Origin: an uncultured Coriobacteriaceae bacterium
Lineage (GTDB): Bacteria > Actinomycetota > Coriobacteriia > Coriobacteriales > Atopobiaceae
Direction: 5' to 3'
DNA length: 64,000 nucleotides
Assembly (NCBI GenBank): GCA_902793195.1
Contig: CADBCS010000016.1
Coordinates: forward strand, 53,653 to 117,652
Shown here piece after piece: positions 62,852-64,000 of this stretch; the stretch's first letter is position 1; each line of letters starts with the position of its first letter. The translations under genes and the position numbers were made by a program. The notes beneath the pieces were generated by a model. That model did not search any database, had not been told where the DNA came from, and saw only the letters and a list, made by a program, of their open reading frames with translations.

Positions 62852-64000
62852 CTACTCGTCTACGACCTCGTAGTCGGCATCGACCACGTCGTCGGGACCA
62901 CCGGGCTGACCTGCGCCGGGCTGTGCGCCGGCGGTCTGGCTGTCCTGGTCGGAGTAGACGATCTCGGCGAGCTTGTAGCCGGCCTGCTGGAGCTTCTCGG
63001 AAGCGGCCTTGATGGCCTCCACGTCGGTGCCCTCGAGGGCCTTCTTCGCCTCGGCCACGGCAGCCTCGACCTCGGAGCGTGTGGCAGCCGGAACCTTGTC
63101 GCCCAGCTCGTTGAGCGTCTGCTCGGTGCTGTAGGCAAGGCTGTCGGTCTGGTTGCGGACCTCGATCTCGTCCTTCTTGGCCTTGTCCTCCTCGGCGTGG
63201 CTCTCGGCATCGCGGACCATGCGATCGACTTCGTCGTCGGAAAGCGCGGTGGAGCCGGAGATGGTGATCTGCTGCTGCTTGCCGGTACCCTTGTCCTTGG
63301 CGGTTACCTTAACGATGCCGTTGGCGTCGATGTCGAAGGTCACCTCGATCTGGGGGACGCCGCGACGGGCCGCGGGGATGCCGGTGAGGTTGAACTTGCC
63401 CAGGCTCTTGTTGTCACGTGCCATCTCGCGCTCGCCCTGCAGGACGTTGATCTCGACGGAGGTCTGGTTGTCGGCCGCCGTGGAGTAGATCTCGGTCTTG
63501 GAGGTGGGGATGGTGGTGTTGCGGTCGATCATCTTGGTCATGATGCCGCCCATGGTCTCCACGCCCAGCGAGAGCGGGGTCACGTCGAGAAGCAGGATGC
63601 CCTCTACGTCGCCGGTGAGCACGCCGCCCTGGACGGCTGCGCCGTCGGCAACGACCTCGTCGGGGTTAACCGACATGTTGGGCTGCTTGCCGGTGATCTG
63701 CTTGACCAGGTTCTGCACGGCGGGCATGCGGCTGGAGCCGCCAACCAGGATGACCTCGTTGACCTCGCTGATGGAGATGCCTGCGTCGCGCAGCGCCTTG
63801 GTGACGGGACCCTTGCAGCGGTCGAGGAGGTCGCGCGTGATGCGCTCGAACTCGGCGCGGGTGAGGGTGTAGTCGAGGTGCTTGGGACCGGTCGCGTCGG
63901 CCGTGATGAACGGCAGGTTGACCTGGGCCTGCTGGGCGCTGGAGAGCTCCTTCTTGGCGTTCTCGGCGGCCTCCTTGAGGCGCTGCAGGGCCATGGGGTC
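62852..64000 (-). CDS. dnaK: DnaK (Hsp70), 3' part; gene continues beyond the window
   Basis: The last 383 codons of DnaK are present; the start lies right of position 64000. Visible: [18 protein letters not shown] (ATPase domain), [14 protein letters not shown] linker and substrate-binding domain start, the lid helices and the C-terminal YEVVDE, close to the EEVD-like tail of bacterial DnaK. First gene of the dnaK-grpE-dnaJ-hspR operon; its promoter is outside the window. Confidence 0.95.
   Translation of the reverse strand, partial: DPMALQRLKEAAENAKKELSSAQQAQVNLPFITADATGPKHLDYTLTRAEFERITRDLLDRCKGPVTKALRDAGISISEVNEVILVGGSSRMPAVQNLVKQITGKQPNMSVNPDEVVADGAAVQGGVLTGDVEGILLLDVTPLSLGVETMGGIMTKMIDRNTTIPTSKTEIYSTAADNQTSVEINVLQGEREMARDNKSLGKFNLTGIPAARRGVPQIEVTFDIDANGIVKVTAKDKGTGKQQQITISGSTALSDDEVDRMVRDAESHAEEDKAKKDEIEVRNQTDSLAYSTEQTLNELGDKVPAATRSEVEAAVAEAKKALEGTDVEAIKAASEKLQQAGYKLAEIVYSDQDSQTAGAQPGAGQPGGPDDVVDADYEVVDE

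Noticed and set aside
1..64000. tRNA, rRNA and replication origin
   Set aside because: The intergenic gaps were read for cloverleaf-like or rRNA sequence and DnaA-box clusters; none was found by eye.

Overview
The window looks like chromosome of a high-GC, Gram-positive actinobacterium, most likely class Coriobacteriia (Olsenella/Atopobiaceae-like). Reasons: strongly GC-biased codon use; a dnaK-grpE-dnaJ-hspR cluster with a MerR-type HspR; a WXG100/EssC secretion locus; a lipoprotein and surface proteins of monoderm type; no outer-membrane genes. This placement is inference from gene content. No rRNA, tRNA, CRISPR array, integrase or complete insertion sequence was seen.

Layout. 0.3-8.6 kb: housekeeping and metabolism (lipase-like hydrolase overlapping glycerol kinase, Pth2-type peptidyl-tRNA hydrolase, HD phosphohydrolase with a glutamine amidotransferase, CorA, a second hydrolase, small unknown proteins). 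8.8-15 kb: a membrane GGDEF-GGDEF-EAL protein, a HAD phosphatase with a GNAT acetyltransferase, and a family 3 glycosidase broken by an internal deletion and frameshift. 15.0-15.3 kb: eight alternating copies of a short inverted repeat. 15.5-24.1 kb: a lipoprotein, a YgiQ radical-SAM protein, a UvrA-like ATPase, a SpoIIE phosphatase/ATPase sensor and a VWA protein.

24.2-40.0 kb, all on the minus strand: one long, tightly packed type VII (ESX/Ess-like) secretion locus. In transcription order it encodes a PP2C phosphatase, a transmembrane Ser/Thr kinase, a small membrane protein, a 1417-residue Ig-like surface protein, a WXG100 protein, an FHA-FtsK/SpoIIIE motor (EssC), a YukD-like ubiquitin fold protein, an FHA protein, a second small Esx-like protein, a 508-residue candidate effector or substrate, a DUF4176 protein and a 76-residue protein. 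Stops and starts overlap at most junctions, implying coupled translation. EssA, EssB and EsaA homologues are not visible, so this is a divergent type VII system with its own phospho-signalling module.

40.3-46.5 kb: a transporter of the dicarboxylate/amino acid:cation symporter family with an unusual N-terminal cytoplasmic domain, a HAD phosphatase, leuA and rpsA. 46.6-51.1 kb: an accessory stretch with two PD-(D/E)XK (Rpn/transposase-like) nuclease genes. Each has a tandem duplicate of its own 3' end directly downstream, giving a small separate C-terminal ORF; a membrane protein/Xre regulator pair lies between them. 51.3-57.7 kb: tilS, a WalJ-like metallo-hydrolase, a toxin-antitoxin pair whose toxin carries a nonsense codon and which is flanked by 31-bp direct repeats, hsp20, and a PASTA-domain membrane protein without a kinase domain. 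57.8-64.0 kb: the heat-shock block clpB, hspR, dnaJ, grpE and dnaK (cut by the window end), all on the minus strand.

A dispersed palindromic repeat built on GGGGACGGTCCC occurs at six intergenic sites, and one 27-bp hairpin terminator occurs in identical form at 5.0 and 46.9 kb.
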